A stretch of 64,000 nucleotides of DNA from Pristionchus mayeri (taxonomy: Eukaryota; Nematoda; Chromadorea; Rhabditida; Neodiplogasteridae): NCBI GenBank assembly GCA_036245805.1, contig BTRK01000001.1, positions 28,279,087-28,343,086 on the forward strand. Direction: 5' to 3'. How positions within the stretch are numbered: the first letter of the stretch is position 1; every line of letters begins with the position of its first letter. The notes beneath the pieces are model-generated. The model was given only the letters and a program-made list of their open reading frames with translations. It was not told the DNA's origin and made no database searches. The position numbers were made by a program, and so were the translations under genes. Positions 48,695 through 59,300 of the stretch are shown here, piece by piece.

Positions 48695-49660
48695 TCAACC
48701 TTTAGATAATACCTCGCCTTGATTTCCATCAATAGCCTGAAAAAATCAATGAGTCACGAAAAAATGCTTACCTACGTCTCCACTCAGCTCGTACCATCTG
48801 GTTTCAGAACGTTCTACCTGGAAAGTAGGAATATGAATTATTGTTGAAATTAATGTTGAGTCATACAGTATAATGTTTGCATATAAGTGGCTCTAAAAGC
48901 AGATATTATATTATATTTTCATTAATTTCTTACTTGTGACAGCTCAGCTTTTGCTTCCATAGGAATGAACTAATACTAACAATATTTTCTTAAACTGTTT
49001 ATCCTATGGAGCCGTTTGAAGCAATAAATGCTTTAATTGATGAATGATTTTTCATCAGTAAATTCTAAATTCTTCTAATAAATACACGATAAGTAACATA
49101 ATAATTCACCTTTATTTCAGTCGGATCAACAAAATCGTCGTCATTGAACCATCCAAGCAATTTTTGGTTAAAAAATATAAAGGATTTCAAAACATCGTGT
49201 GTAATAATTTTAGTCAATCGTCGATGGTGTTTCCGAATTTCGGTTTGATATGTATATGGAACCAACCATGAGCGACCACCGCCGCGGTATTTTATATCTC
49301 CGCGAACAGTGATATGTTTGACCTGCAATAAAACTGGCATATTTTGAACCAAGACAATATTTATCACCTGATTTTGATCGTTTTTTTAACGCTTCAAACT
49401 TCGAATTTTTCCAAAAATAAAGTTATAAGTTCTTTTTTTTTCTATGTGGACCGCGTAGTTTGATGCAAAAAATGAAATAGTCAGGGTTTTTTGGTGTTGT
49501 CCGTGTTGTCATCGAAAATGTCCGTACAGACGTCTTTGAAGACATCAAGATTTTACAAAAGGCAGATAAATATTATACTCAAACTTACTCCAGTTTCGCC
49601 ATTGTGGGCTCCTTGGCCGAGTGCAGTCAGAGCGAGGAGAATGATGAGGGTGAGGTTCAT
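48695..49660 (-). CDS. Small secreted protein, unrecognised
   Basis: Minus-strand exons: 49589-49660, 49110-49322, 48776-48817 and 48695-48736; all phase 0, 369 nt, 122 aa. Exon 1 encodes MNLTLIILLALTALGQGAHN, a classic signal peptide, and ends at donor gtaagt. Exon 2 follows acceptor tttattgcag and begins VKHITVRGDIKYRGGG, with a basic middle (EIRKHHRRLTKI) and FNDDDFVDPTEIK. Exons 3 and 4 give VERSETRWYELSGD and AIDGNQGEVLSKG. A second donor (gtaagc) 4 nt further would end the protein at DVGY instead. VTVxG after a signal peptide faintly recalls transthyretin-like proteins, but the rest does not fit. A TATA box lies just upstream. Confidence 0.72.
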
Positions 49661-49688
49661 TTTTGTCCGACTGAGAGACGCACGCCGC

Positions 49689-49696
49689 CTTTATAT
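49689..49696 (-). promoter_or_regulatory. TATA box of secreted-protein gene
   Basis: ATATAAAG on the minus strand, ending 28 bp before the ATG at 49660, with TCAGTC as a possible start site. The 5' UTR would be very short. Confidence 0.5.
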
Positions 49697-49984
49697 GCAG
49701 AGCTGAGTTCAGAATGTGAGAGGATGTGTTGACTGGAAGAACGAGGAATTTCGCATAGGTCAGGGGCGAGATGACAAAGAGAACAAAAATGCTATTCCAG
49801 GCCACTCGACATTCGAGAAGATGACACCATTCAGCTGACGTTTAGTGTAAATAAGGTTAAAGTGCTGTACGCCCTTGCAATTGTATCATAGAATATTATT
49901 TTATTAATTACAAATAGCAAATCCGTCGGGAAAAATAACAACATCGCAGATCGAAACGAGTTCATTCACATATTTAAGTAACTT

Positions 49985-51335
49985 CCAGAGCCTATTCGTA
50001 TTCTATTCGTATTCGTACCGGCAACCCTAGTCCACCAACCGCTGGCAACCTCAGGGTTGAACGACCATTGCCCAGAAGGCGCCGCAAAATACATCACTTT
50101 GTACAATTACGAATACAGATATCTATCTCATCAATTTATGATACAAAATAAAAATGGTAGATAGTTCGTCGTATCTTGACACTCTTTATCTCACACACTG
50201 GTACAGCTCGTGCTGAATGCAACGAAATCGATTATTTGAAAAGTAATGAGATACGGTGTTATGATTATATCTGCCAGCCGATACGGTTAATCGAGCCCTT
50301 AACAGATCTCTCCACTCACTTCAATGCAGTACTCTTCAGTTGAATAGCATGACAAAATCTTTGCCAATGTGATCTCCAAATTGTCCTTCGTATCTGAAAT
50401 GCAAATCAATAATCCAAATAAATCAACCACTTGATGAGTAAATTTTGTCAGCACATTGAAACTCACTTTTCTAATCTCATAGATATTTCCCCGCAGCGAA
50501 TTGATGTCCGAGTGTAGATCGAACAGACTGAAATTGAGAGTAGTTTGGCAAATATTAATGTCAAGCTAAGAGAAATAGTACCCAAACGAATGAGCGGGCA
50601 TAGATAATACACGAAGTGACTCAATGGAGTGACCGCGCAACTGGAGCCCTTGCCTTCCAATGTTGGCGCAACAAAAAGGCGCATATGACTTTGGCACGCG
50701 TGACCCAGAAATTAAAGATGGCTATCATATGTGCAGAGGGAATCCATTTGCAAGGAATATAATTACGTGATCGTACAGCTAAATACCTGTTCTGCTATTT
50801 GGAAGGATAGTGCAATCAAGAGAATGCAGAGACTCATTCTAGTCGGAGTGGGTAAAGGAGTCGAGTCTCTTCCTTCTGCACTATCCCACAGGTCAGAAGT
50901 GTGAAACAGATAGAGAGGAATAGAAGAGGAAAGAGATGGGGGAGGGAGAAGTTGCGTAAGTCGTCTCTACCCCTGAAGAGGGAATGAGCGAGAGAAAGGA
51001 GACTGAGAGAGATAGGAAAGAGTTTAACGCAGACTATTTTTTTCAATTTGGTTTCCACACATAATATGATAAATCGATAAGCATTCTCTCGAATGATTAT
51101 CAGATGCCCCTACTGTACAATAAAAAGATGAGGGTCCGCCATGTTCCATCAACTGATGGGAACCTCAAGGTTGAACGGCCATTACCCAGAAATCGCCGCC
51201 GCAAAATACATTACTTTTGTATAATTCGAAAAAGGTTTCTTTATGCCATCAATTTATCATACAACGAACATGGTCGGGGAGCCTTGATTGGGGAGTGTTG
51301 AAAGTACTTATCGAGAACCCTCTTTATCTCACACA
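49985..51335 (-). repeat. B module, left of retrotransposon
   Basis: Carries the exon cores near 50385 and 50505, the E2F-like block at 50662, a GA-rich tract to about 51030, and two copies of the phrase ATTGCCCAGAAGGCGCCGC (50068, 51181, the second altered) also present near 31550. The minus frame at 50385 (TKDNLEITLAKILSCYSTEE) is open between acceptor and donor. Confidence 0.55.
50662..50705 (-). promoter_or_regulatory. B-module E2F-like block
   Basis: GTTGGCGCAACAAAAAGGCG then TTTGGCACGCGTGAC, 127 bp from the core at 50505-50535. The E2F-like half has lost the GCGAAA form here. Confidence 0.4.
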
Positions 51336-52687
51336 CTTATACTTATACTTATACTTATACTTTATTCACCATCAGGGTAGGAGAGAGATTATGCCTTGAA
51401 GGCGTCGAAGAAGGGAGATCAGGTGGTATTTTGGGCTCGGGCGAGCGTGTGGGTGGGGATTGTGTGGCAGTCCGTGTTACATTCTTATGTTGGAAGAGTG
51501 GAGGACATGCATGGGAGAGTTTTTCATAAGGCGACGGAAAGGGATACGGGTCATGGTAACTATTTGGTTGGGAAGGGAATTCCAGAGCGTTAGCGAACGA
51601 GTGGCACAAGAAGTTATGGAAGATGGACTAACGAATGGTAGAGCTATGCGCAGACTGTGAGAGGCACGGAGACTACGAGTGAGAGGAGCAATCGAATAGA
51701 GACTAGAGGTGTCGAGGAGAACGTAGTCATGCAAGGAGTCATACAGGAAGTAAATATCGTTCAAAGAACGGCGATATTCAAGTGTCTCTATTTGGAAGTG
51801 CTTAAGCCTATCAGGGTAAGTCAGGTAAGGCAATTTAGATCGGCCCAGAACACGTCTAGTGAATTCGCGCTGCACAGACTCGATTTGATTAACCAAACCA
51901 ATAGCAATAGGGTTCCAAATTATAGTTGAGGACTCAAGAAGAGGGCGAATGTAAATTTTGTATGCCTTAAGCAATATATCAGACGAGGTTGTGAGGAAAG
52001 ATCGAAGTAAAAGATTGCACATGGACCTGGCTCTTCTAGTTATTTGAGCAATATGATGGCCAAAGTGCAAGTCGCTAGAGAAGAAAACACCTAGGTCGCG
52101 AACTTGTTCTTTCGGGGAGATGATATTACCATTTAGGACATATTGCGATCTATTTTTAAGGCGGCCAAGATGGAGTACAGTACACTTAGGAACACTGATA
52201 GTCATGTTCCACTGAGTAGTCCACTGCTCTATACTAGTAATAGCTTTTTGGAGATCAGCACAATGATCAGGAACAGTTGCGTATATTTTAAGATCATCAG
52301 CGAATATGTTATATTTAACCGTAGGAGGAATGCATTTGCCCAAATCATTAACGTATATGATAAACAACAATGGGCCAATTGCTGAGCCCTGGGGGACCCC
52401 AGATATAATTGGAGAGGGAGGGGATAGATGATTACCAATAAAGACACGTTGAGATCTTCCAAGGAGATATGACTCGAACCATTTTACAATATGTTTAGAG
52501 ACACCCAGAGAGGAAAGCTTATGCATGAGAAACCTTAAATCAATAGAGTCAAATGCCTTTTGATAGTCGAAAAATATGGTATCTACTGATTTCTTACGAC
52601 TCAAAGACAGAGTATAGAACGAAAGAGTTTCGCAAACGGAAGTTGTAGTGCTTCTATGTTTACGGAACCCAGCTTGGCGCATATCTA

Positions 52688-53930
52688 TTGGGGTGTCCGG
52701 AAAGTTCGTATAATGCTTCGGAAAAAAGTCAGTTCGCGATCAAATGCAGTGATTGCGCAATCTGTTTGTCAACAATGTATTGCATCATTTTGACGTTGAG
52801 TAGTGAGAGGATTTAATCAGTCTCCTAGTTGCTACATTGATTCTTGTGATGGACTCCCATCTCTACCTCCGAGCAGTTTTACTTCATTACTACCGTCTGG
52901 GCCGATCCGTGAAGGAGGCCCACTCTGCCCTGGCCCAGTCGGAAGGAGCTGACGCCCCCTCCATATCCTTCTGCTATAAGTGGTTCTCCCGCTTCAAGAA
53001 AGGGGAGTTTGGTCTCGATGATCAACCCCGCTCTGGACGCCCTCCCTCCCTCGATCAGCCTCTCGTTCTCCGCACACTGAAGCGCAAGCCCATGGCCAGT
53101 GTGCGTGAGTTGAAGAAGGATACTGGTACTCCCAGATCAACGGTGTCCGATATCCTCCATCGATCTGGGAAGAAGCCAAAACTCCCACAAGTGATTCCCC
53201 ATTACCTCTCCCCCCGAACAGCTGAAAAATCGTGTTCAAGTCTGTCGGGAATTACTCCATCGTAGATCCAATCTTCGATGGGTCAATTCCATCATCGCTA
53301 CAGATGAGAAGTGGATCACGTACGATAACCCTGTGAGGAGGCTGCAATGGGTGGATGCAGATGAGAAGCCCACGCCCGTCCCGAAGAAGGAAGAGCACGG
53401 AAAGAAGGAACTCCTCTGCTTCTTCTTCTCAGTGCTCGGTCCCATCTACTGGGAGATCCTCGCCCCTGGCACCAGCATCAATGCCGACCTCTTCTCTGAA
53501 CAACTGGAAGATGTCTCGATCAGAGTCCCTCCCAGACTCCTGAACCAGGGCAAAATTCTTCTTCTGATGGACAATGCTCGCCCACATCGAGCGAAGATGA
53601 CCCAGAAGAAAATGGACGAGCTGAAGATCGAGAGGATTCCCCATCCACCGTATTCCCCGGATCTCTCCCCATGCGACTACCACTGCTTCCGCTCTCTCTC
53701 TGACTTCTGCAAAGGAAAGAAGTTCAAGAATCGAGATGAAGTTGTGAGGGCTTTCGTGAACTGGGCGGTCTCGAAGAAACCCGCATTCTGGAAGAGAGGA
53801 AACGAGACCCTGCCCAATCGCTGGAGGGAGGTAGTGAGAAAGAAGGGGGCATACATTGGTTACTGAGAATTGTAAAGCATTGAATAAAAAATAAAAACAA
53901 AAAATTATACGAACTTTCCGGACACCCCAA
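52688..53930 (+). mobile_element. Mariner transposon, full length
   Basis: 1,243 bp with exact 27-bp inverted ends starting TTGGGGTGTCCGGAAAGTTC. TA duplications at 52686-52687 and 53931-53932. It encodes one transposase, on the plus strand. Inserted in the reverse transcriptase of the minus-strand retrotransposon. The exact TIRs imply recent movement. Confidence 0.95.
52849..53866 (+). pseudogene. Mariner transposase, single frameshift
   Basis: The N-terminal part is the paired helix-turn-helix DNA-binding domain (RAVLLHYYRLGRSVKEAH, CYKWFSRFKKGEFGLDD, then SGRPPSL). The C-terminal part is the DD34D catalytic domain: ATDEKWI, LLMDNARPH and YSPDLSPCDYH, with 34 residues between the last two aspartates. 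One extra C in the run at 53210-53215 shifts the frame; no other lesion is seen. Without it the length would be 338 aa, normal for the family. As it stands the protein is truncated soon after the DNA-binding domain. Confidence 0.93.
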
Positions 53931-55369
53931 TAGCAGAGAATGTGCATCTAGATAGGTTGTTAACTCATTAATTAGAATTTTTTCAAAAATTTTAGAGGCG
54001 GTGATTGTAAGGGAGATAGGGCGATAATTTGAGATTTCTGCATTGCCGGCCTTTTTAGGAATTGGCTTGACATGAGCAATTTTCCACTGGGAGGGAGCAA
54101 TACCAGAAGTAAGTGAAATATTAAAAATTATGAAGAGGGGACTGGCGATTGAAAATTTGCATTTGGTGAAGACCAAATTTGGAATATTATCGGGAGAACC
54201 ATTTATTTTAGGAACCAATTGTGAAATGGCAATAAGAATGTCACCAATTGGAATGAAGGGGAGGTCAAATGAGGAATCAGGGAGAGGAAGCGTAGGAGGT
54301 GGTGAAGTCTTAGGGGGAGTTTGGACCCTGGAAAAGAATTTTGAAAAAGCAGTTGCCTTATCCTTATCGGTTAAGAGGGCATTTCCGCAGGTGTCAGTAA
54401 TCCCAGGGAGAGACGATGTGTTTACCTTGAATCGGGATTTACAAAATTGGAAGAAAAGATTAGAATTATTAGAATTTATGGCATTGCTTTCAGGCTTTAT
54501 CTCGAAACTTTTTAGAGCCTTATTAAACCTCACTCGTAGGGAGTGAGTAGCATCGCTATTAGGTGCACGCTCAGCTGTAACCTATCGTGCAATTGACTCA
54601 AATGTTTCGGATAACCAGAGGATGTTTTCACAGTCTTGAGAGGAACATAAGCATCTAGAATGGAGTTTAAAAATTCGCTAAAATATTTGTATGCATCGGT
54701 AGCAGTCATGTTAGAGAGAGCAATCGTCCAATTATGCATTGCAATATGGTTATTAATCATGTCCCAATTGGCAAGGTGATAATTTCTAGAAGGTTTTGAA
54801 TTGGAACCCAGAGAGGTCTCGAACGTAATAGATAAAGAGATACTGACATGGTCAGAAAGGGGATGTCAGGCTTTGCAGATTTAATAATGGGAGAATTGCA
54901 GAGTGCAAGATCAAGTATATTTTCCCTCTGGTAGGAAAGTCGATGTACTGGTTGAAGCATTTTGTAGTTATAAGATCTAAGAAAGGAGTTGTGGAAGAAG
55001 TGGACGAGGAATAGGTGTACCAATCTATAGATGGATAGTTAAAGTCACCAATTATTAAAGAAGGGTGCTGGCAGCTAGTTGCCAGATTCAGGTAATCTAA
55101 GAAAGGGAGATTTGAGGAGAGTGGGGAATTTGGTGCTCGATAGACAGTAATGATTCTGAGGGAATTAGTATGAATTGATGGAGAACTGGAGTAAATATCA
55201 ATAGTAATGCACTCGTAGCCAGGTATGATTAAGGAAGACACAAAGATAAAGTAGTTTAGACCGCGCATAGATGAGTACTCCACCACCTCTAGAATCAACG
55301 CGATCGGATCGGAATATAAAGTAGTCACTTAGGCCTCTCAACAGAAGAGCATCGCTATCGCTACTTGTA

Positions 55370-56120
55370 CTGCTCATACTGCATGTATCGAAATCGGTCG
55401 CCTGAAGAATGATGATAATATCTACTAATTATCAGTCAGCAGATATGGTTAATCAACAGATCGCCCGACTCACTTCGACACAACAGCAATTACTTGACTG
55501 TTTCTCCTTTTCTACTCTGATCTCCAATTTATCCGTCTTATCTGAAATGAAAACCTTAATATTCCAAACAAATCAGTCGATTGAGTTAAGGATGTTGGGT
55601 AAATTTATTCCGCAGCTTTTAACTCACTTTCTTAATCTTGAAGATACTTCCCCGCTGTGAATAGGCGTCCGAGTGTAGATCGAACATACTGAAAATGAGG
55701 GTACTTTTGCAAACATTAATGCAAAACAAATAGAAATATTAGCCAAACGACGTGATGGCCTAGCGAATGCGTGCCGTGACTTAATAAAACTATCCGCGCA
55801 ACTAGTGCCTGAGCAATGTTGGCGCGAAAACATGGCGCCCATATGACTTTGGCACGCGTGACGAAGATAGAGATGGCTTCCATAGCAGGAATCGTAAGGT
55901 AGAGAATGACGAAGACGTGACCTACAGCTGCATGAGATGCAACCGCAGCATGTTATGCTACTCGTGACTCCCGATTCAAGTATGAAACAACTGCAGGCGC
56001 TAAATATTTGTTCGAGGTCAAGAGGAGTCTCTTCCTTCTACACTATCTCACGGGTCACAGGCCAGGCTTGCGTCATTTGACAGGAAACAAGACGCAATGG
56101 CCCTCGCTCGATGTTCTCAA
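55370..56120 (-). repeat. B module, right of retrotransposon
   Basis: Contains the piece near 55480-55540 (KTDKLEIRVEKEKQSSN open between acceptor and donor), the core at 55666-55698, and an E2F-like block. Apparently the best-preserved B copy, though no complete gene is recovered. Confidence 0.5.
55819..55860 (-). promoter_or_regulatory. B-module E2F-like block
   Basis: TTGGCGCGAAAACATGGCGC then TTTGGCACGCGTGAC, about 121 bp 5' (minus strand) of the core. The best match to the shared block. Confidence 0.5.
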
Positions 56121-56369
56121 GAAAAGAAGAAGACCAACTGCATAGAATGATGCCCATTCATGTCTTTATCTCGCGTTAATACGACAATATATTTATATCA
56201 GCTTGTGAAATACCAACTTCTTAGCTATGATTCGCACCTCTGAGTAGTCTCTGTCGCAATATGAACACGAAACCCGTAAAGTGAATGGCTTCTGATACAA
56301 AGTTGCTAAGAAACAATAGAAAGGATAATCAAAGAATGGGGAGGTAGATCAATAACTCGATCGATAATC

Positions 56370-59300
56370 TTAGAAGAGGAATGATGTGATCGCAGAGAGA
56401 ACCGTGGAGCAGAGGGGCGCGATCCACAACGAATAATGAGCGTAGTACAGAGCACCCCAGAACACCTGGAATCAATCGATAATTAAGTCTTACGGTACCA
56501 TCTTCGACCTACTGCAGGATCTATGTTTCCTCGTATTGCTTTGTTTCGAGATAGAAAGAACGACGAACTAAGGAGGGGAAATGTTTTGAGTCTACTTCAC
56601 CTGCGAGGCAATAATAGTCGTTGTCGAAAGCTGCACGGTGCGTTTCTCGCCGGGAAAATCGTCGGTACGGTAGAACTTGTCGAGCAAATCGTCCTAGAAG
56701 GAAGGTACATCAATTAAATTTGCAATACAGAATCTATGTATTTTAGGAAAATTAGAAGCATTACGATTATTTTCTTTGAAAAATCAATAATCCCACCTTC
56801 TCCTTGTACAGCTCGTAGAGGAAGTCTTTCAGTTTCTCCTCATCTGCATACTCGGGTTTAACTCTGCAATCGATTGCATATCAACGTCATCTACATTGTT
56901 CGCCCTTTCATCTCCTTTTTTATCTCAATGAGCCCAACGATCAATATCTATTGCTTGTGTATTGTGTTTTATTAGGTTGAGCATAAAGTTTTGCGCGATT
57001 TTGGGCCTCATCTTTGAGTTCGTGCAGTTTCTTTTGCTAAAATAACCATCTGTTGTCCTGATGTCGATATATAGCAACATGTTCAACCTTTAGAATAATA
57101 TATTTTAACTAGAGCAAATATCTCTACTTTGCGAGAAATCAAGGTCTGCGTAACTTTGATTTTTTCAGAAAAAATATTGATTTTCTTTTAAATTTATGTA
57201 CTTTGCCGAGAAATTTTTAGATAGAAGCTCATAAAGTTTATTCAGAAGCCCGAGGCGTGCGCAACCTAGTACCAAAAAGAGAGAGCTGTGGAGTTCAGTA
57301 TACGCTTCGTATAGGTCAATGAATCACGGGTACTTAGAAAAATCAGAGCTATCTCGAACAAATCACCTGTTTCGCGGATTAACGAGACTGTCAGCTACCT
57401 ATGGGCGCTGTTATCATTACTTACAGGGTTCTCTATTGCAACGATGTTTAAGAGCCCACTTGGCTTTCTCATCTAAAAAAGAAACATTTGCACCTGAATT
57501 ATTTTTCAATGAAAATTTCGAAAACTCTGATATAGAGGGTCTTCAGGCACGGCTCACCCTAGAAAAATTAGCGACCTCCACAATATACCTAATTTGTGAG
57601 TGATAGGGTAAGGGTTGTTCGTTAATTTTAGCTGGAAAGAACCGCCTTTCAAAACACGTGGCTAGCACAAAAAAGGCAAAAGTGTGTATTTCGATGTTCT
57701 ACATCCCCCCCCTAAGATCCGACAAACAATGTTGATGAATGGAGATCCGCATTCTCTCCCAAATGGAATTTTGACTTGTACTAGAAAGGTAGTTCATATT
57801 CACAAATAATTGAAATCCCAAGAACTATCGGTATAGATACAGTACCCCAAAAACTTATCTTGACAATCGTCATGAAAATTCAAATTCTGATTCCGCGCTT
57901 ATTTCTAATAGGCCTTTTATGGCTGATCAGTCTCAACATTATCAGCAGAATATATGCCAGTCATGCTTTACAACTGTGGTTCACATAGGGTCCTATCTCC
58001 GTTCTAAAAGAACTTACAATCCTTCAAAAAGTCAGGTGTTGGTCGCTCACATGAAGTTTGCTACATCGCTGTTTTATTTCCCTTCGTCGGACAGATCTAT
58101 GCTAGTGTGCGCTAAAGAGAGTATAAATGCCCCTATCTTCCACTAAAAGATCTGAGTTGATTGGGCAACAACGGACGATGGTAGATGTCATGATATACTT
58201 TAGTCAAAATCGCGCAAAACTTTATGCTCAACCTGATACATGGATAAGGGAGGCTGAAATTTGGGCACTAGGTCGGATGAAAATAGTGACGTCATGCCGC
58301 CTTTGACATAGCAAAGGCGGCATGATGTCATAGTTCTCATCCGACCTAGTGTCTTCCCAATTTGGGCAAGGGGAATCCTCAATGATTTGCTGTACTTACT
58401 TATGGATCTTGTAGTGAATGCAAGTCTTGCCCGTTCCCAGAGGCCACTCGCCCATCAGCGCAGAGCCTTCAATAAACTCAGTTATCGATAGGATAACCAA
58501 TCTACAGTAACCTAGTTTACAGTAATCCTAACCGAGATCAATGACGCGTCCCTTCGTATATCCCAGTGTCGCGTCAACGATGTAGTCCATGGGTGGGCCG
58601 CCACCAGAACGAGAGCCGGTTGCGTCTTCTAAATATGTTCCTTGATTCTTGAAAAAGTTTTTTATGTGAAATGCTCATTACCAAAGAGGAAAAGATTTAA
58701 AAGATTTTAAAGAGACGTGTGGTGCTCATGAATAAAATATTTTTTTTCAAAAAATGTAATAAATATGTATTGCAAACTGACCTTTCGAAGGCGCGCACAC
58801 CTGCATCAGAGCATGAGCTGCACCGAGACGAGGGTACGTGCAGTGACGGAGTGGCGCCAGACCTGAGATTACGGTAGGAAGTACGGTAATCGATCGATAA
58901 TCAGAAGATCATTGGACCTTACCATTCTTCTCGGCGAACCTCGCTGAGCTCTCGCGGATCTTGAATAGACGAGAACCTAAAGTGGATACATGAAATTCTA
59001 CGTTAAAAATAAGAAAATGCAATTTTCTCGTCAGGATTAGCTTGCTTTCTTGTGATACTTTTGAAATTTATATCGGTAAAATTTACATTATTGTCATGAC
59101 AGATTCAATTATCTCATTCTGTAGCCGTGCTTCAAAAAAAACAAAGATTCCTCACCCTCAGGGTACATCACCACCCAGCCGTAGTTCCAGCTCCAGAAGT
59201 AGTCCGAAAGAAGCTTCCTGTAGAGGATTTATTCTAATCTTTCTCGATTTGTTCTGCACTGGTAATGTCACAACAGTATACTTCATTCGGCGATCATAAA

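Larger units (their letters stand above)
51480..55360 (-). pseudogene. Endonuclease-reverse transcriptase, broken
   Basis: The endonuclease part (55328-54852) shows RGGG, VYRAPNSP and IIGDFNYPSIDW, but is frameshifted several times. The reverse transcriptase begins at 54533 (GNAEISNYRPISLTITASKI), is interrupted at 53931 by the mariner, and resumes in the same frame at 52685 (QAGFRKHRS). It then has DYQKAFDSIDL, GVPQGSAIGPLLFIIY and catalytic FADDLKIYA (about 52290-52307), and ends near 51477. The inserted TA pair is the only duplication, so the frame was open when the mariner landed. Confidence 0.85.
51336..55370 (-). mobile_element. CR1-like retrotransposon split by mariner
   Basis: Minus-strand element, about 2.8 kb without the mariner. 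The 3' end is a tail of ATAAGT units (51336-51360) preceded by AATAAA. The 5' end lies in the endonuclease domain near 55370. It sits inside a B module: the left flank CTTTATCTCACACACT matches 50180 and the right flank resumes TGTACTGCTCATACTGCATG. Same family as the 3' fragment at 7510-7772. Confidence 0.85.
11363..55698 (-). repeat. Dispersed B-type gene modules
   Basis: Six cores lie near 11363, 14176, 30449, 34021, 50505 and 55666. On the minus strand each reads ttttcag, then TCTGTTCGATCTACACTCGG, usually ending at donor gtgagt. One frame is open in several copies: LFDLHSDINSLRGNIYEIRK at 50.5 kb, MFDLHSDAYSQRGSIFKIKK at 55.7 kb and LSDLLSDIYSLRINMKKRNK at 14.2 kb. Others (11.4, 30.5 kb) have stops. 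A second conserved exon-like piece follows in transcription order (near 14075, 30345, 31865, 50385 and 55530; ATAAGACGGATAAATTGGAG type). Phases of the two pieces do not join cleanly in every copy, so coding status is unproven. Confidence 0.55.

Noticed and set aside
49601..49660. tRNA-like GGCCGAGTG pattern
   Set aside because: It is the coding sequence of the signal peptide on the other strand.
53429..53947. 172-codon minus frame
   Set aside because: Antisense shadow of the mariner transposase.
58264..58353. CACTA-superfamily (En/Spm) element because the ends contain CACTA
   Set aside because: CACTA elements make 3-bp duplications; sister copies here show 8-bp duplications and ends GGCACTA.
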